NCBI RefSeq assembly: GCF_024055575.1 | Contig: NZ_JAMXOE010000030.1 | Span: 1-64,000, forward strand | Source: Mucilaginibacter flavidus | Lineage (GTDB): Bacteria; Bacteroidota; Bacteroidia; Sphingobacteriales; Sphingobacteriaceae | DNA: 64,000 nt | Direction of reading: 5' to 3' | Shown: positions 62,548-64,000 of the stretch, one piece after another | Numbering within the stretch: the stretch's first letter is position 1 | Layout: each line of letters opens with the position of its first letter | Made by a program: the position numbers and the translations under genes | Notes under the pieces: generated by a model | Databases searched by the model: none | The model's input: only the letters and a program-made list of their open reading frames with translations | Told to the model about the DNA's origin: nothing

Positions 62548-64000
62548 ATGTCCTTTACACGTACATCAAGCAAACGCTTTAAGAAGTCGGTCGCGATACT
62601 TATGTTGCTTACCCTACTTAACGAAATTTTTGCACCAACGGTAGCCTTTGCACTTACAAGTGGTCCTACAGCCCCCGAGCCAAGCAACTTCGAACCTGTC
62701 GACACGACTGATATGGTCAATCCTCTTACCGGCAGGATGACTTATAATATACCGCTTTTGGAAGTTCCCGGCCCGGAAGGCGGATATCCGCTTTCATTGG
62801 CTTATCACGCAGGTGTACAGCCTAATGAAGAGGCGTCTTGGGTCGGATTGGGTTGGTCACTCAATCCTGGCGCGATCACAAGGAATGTCAACGGATATCC
62901 CGACGATTGGAGCAGTGCTGCGGGCGTAACTAGGACCTTATGGAACGGGGGACATACGGAAAGTATTACCGGCGGCATCGGACTTGGTTACGGTCCTGCA
63001 TCGATAAACGCCAATCTTTCTTTTTCGCAGGACACCTATCAGGGCTTTGGTGTTGGTTTCTCGATGAGTGTGGGTGAGAGTCTTGGTGCTTCAAGCCCAT
63101 TTAACGTCGGCGTAACAATTGGAGTTAGCCCGTATGGCCAACCTTACATGGGTGTCGGATTAAGTGCTATTGCAGGTTTGAATGGCATACAGGGATTAAA
63201 GACGTCAGCCAATATAGGCGTTTCGACAAACTTCCAGGGTGTCGCCGGATCGGCAGGGGCAGGAATATCCTACGGGCAAGGTAATCATCCGACTTCGCTC
63301 CTTGGGGCTTCTATTTCAACAAATAACTCAAAAGCGTCTTTAAACGCAGGCGGCTATGAGCAAACCAGCGTCAACAATCCGGATGGTAACCATATTAGCA
63401 CCGCGTCTTCAGGCTTTATGATACCTATCCCTCTGGGAATTTTTAGCGGTTCAATTGGTTATAATTATACGAGGTATTGGATGGATAACCCAACTCCGTT
63501 TTCTGCCAATGGTGTCTTGTTCAATCGCAGCGGATTTACAAATGCTGCAGAACTCACTAACAGCGACGATGACAACTACCAATTGCTCGACCCGGTAAAT
63601 ACCAACATAGTAGATAATCAGGATCCCGTGCTGCAACTCGGAGGGACATTGCCAAACTTTGACAATTACAACGTTACAGGCCAGGGCATTGGGGGAAGCA
63701 TCCGTCCTTACATATTTTCATCCATTCTTTATTCCCAAAACCGGATAGATAATACCAATCATTCTGGTGATGTATATGGCATTTCTTTGACGTCGAGCGG
63801 CACTGTCAGGTCAAAATGGCAATTCCGTTTTATCAACGATCTGTCAAATGCTTACAAACAAAACTATCCGTGGAGCGCAGATGGCAGCAATACGCAGCAG
63901 GTATACAATTTTGACGGTTCGCCGACCTATGGAAATAACGATGGCGATTATGGTTACGACAGTTCAACCAACCGCCTTGAAGGGTCGAGCCACATCGAAT
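62548..64000 (+). CDS. Large RHS/YD-repeat-type surface protein, 5' part only
   Basis: The frame is open from the ATG at 62548 to the window end (484 codons read). A signal-like N-terminus (KKSVAILMLLTLLNEIFAP) is followed by NPLTGRMTYNIPLLEVPGP and WVGLGWSLNPGAITR, the characteristic N-terminal signature of large Bacteroidota RHS-repeat-associated proteins. A Gly/Ser-rich region with many beta strands comes next. Complete members are usually very large and end in a variable toxin-like tip. The C-terminus lies outside the window, so whether it carries a toxin cannot be said. Confidence 0.85.
   Translation, partial: MSFTRTSSKRFKKSVAILMLLTLLNEIFAPTVAFALTSGPTAPEPSNFEPVDTTDMVNPLTGRMTYNIPLLEVPGPEGGYPLSLAYHAGVQPNEEASWVGLGWSLNPGAITRNVNGYPDDWSSAAGVTRTLWNGGHTESITGGIGLGYGPASINANLSFSQDTYQGFGVGFSMSVGESLGASSPFNVGVTIGVSPYGQPYMGVGLSAIAGLNGIQGLKTSANIGVSTNFQGVAGSAGAGISYGQGNHPTSLLGASISTNNSKASLNAGGYEQTSVNNPDGNHISTASSGFMIPIPLGIFSGSIGYNYTRYWMDNPTPFSANGVLFNRSGFTNAAELTNSDDDNYQLLDPVNTNIVDNQDPVLQLGGTLPNFDNYNVTGQGIGGSIRPYIFSSILYSQNRIDNTNHSGDVYGISLTSSGTVRSKWQFRFINDLSNAYKQNYPWSADGSNTQQVYNFDGSPTYGNNDGDYGYDSSTNRLEGSSHIE

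Noticed and set aside
40244..64000. Search for a right attachment site repeating the tRNA-Glu 3' end
   Set aside because: I found no second copy of the T-arm and acceptor sequence by eye, so no attR is annotated.
1..64000. CRISPR arrays
   Set aside because: No regularly spaced direct repeats with unique spacers were seen; all repeats are palindromic or short tandem.

Overview
The window looks like a chromosome segment of a Bacteroidota bacterium, most likely of family Sphingobacteriaceae (Mucilaginibacter or Pedobacter-like). The signs are a SusC/SusD outer-membrane pair, OmpH and lipoproteins with short lipobox leaders, a TTG-19 bp-TAnnTTTG promoter, weak Shine-Dalgarno sites, a fused two-domain keto-acid dehydrogenase E1, and several families of small palindromic dispersed repeats of the kind that litter these genomes. 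The genus is an inference from style, not from a marker gene.

Region 1 (1-18.4 kb) is ordinary housekeeping. It holds a fused E1 alpha/beta keto-acid dehydrogenase, a DUF4198 protein, LutB, two tandem M28 peptidases, RpiB, a two-repeat M16 peptidase, an MtfA-like peptidase, pyruvate dehydrogenase E1 alpha plus E2, and an NlpC/P60 hydrolase. Region 2 (18.4-32.6 kb) holds a Crp/Fnr-type regulator followed at once by two FNR-like palindromes in front of a YceI gene. After these come a SnoaL-like protein, a Tat-exported carboxylesterase, an AhpD-like protein with a SusC/SusD pair, a CapA-like lipoprotein, an SPFH protein and a DUF922 protease.

Region 3 (32.6-39.9 kb) is one tightly packed minus-strand operon: DUF427 protein, FAD disulfide reductase, ABC ATPase, small secreted protein, ABC permease fused to a substrate-binding domain, egtB, egtD, with a blue-light BLUF protein just beyond. 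It joins ergothioneine synthesis genes to an OpuC/EgtUV-type importer and a thiol-disulfide reductase. The binding domain of the transporter is in circularly permuted order: the usual C-terminal half comes first and the usual N-terminal half last.

Region 4 (40.2 to at least 60.4 kb) is an integrative, mobilizable defence island. It begins at the 3' end of a tRNA-Glu(UUC) gene with a tyrosine integrase and carries two defence-type clusters. The first is a 2124-residue protein (PD-(D/E)XK-like N-terminus, STAND/NACHT-like ATPase, long helical C-terminus) with a small overlapping partner. The second is a four-gene set: membrane protein, PD-(D/E)XK protein, ATPase with an AbiJ-like N-terminus, and HNH nuclease; its ATPase-HNH pair resembles Septu. 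A mobilization module follows (HTH gene, hairpin-rich candidate oriT, MobC-like protein, MOBP relaxase), then an XRE regulator and a HEPN-type protein. I could not find a copy of the tRNA end that would mark the right boundary.

Region 5 (61.4-64 kb) holds an OmpH-like chaperone, a lipoprotein and the start of a large RHS/YD-type surface protein that runs off the window.
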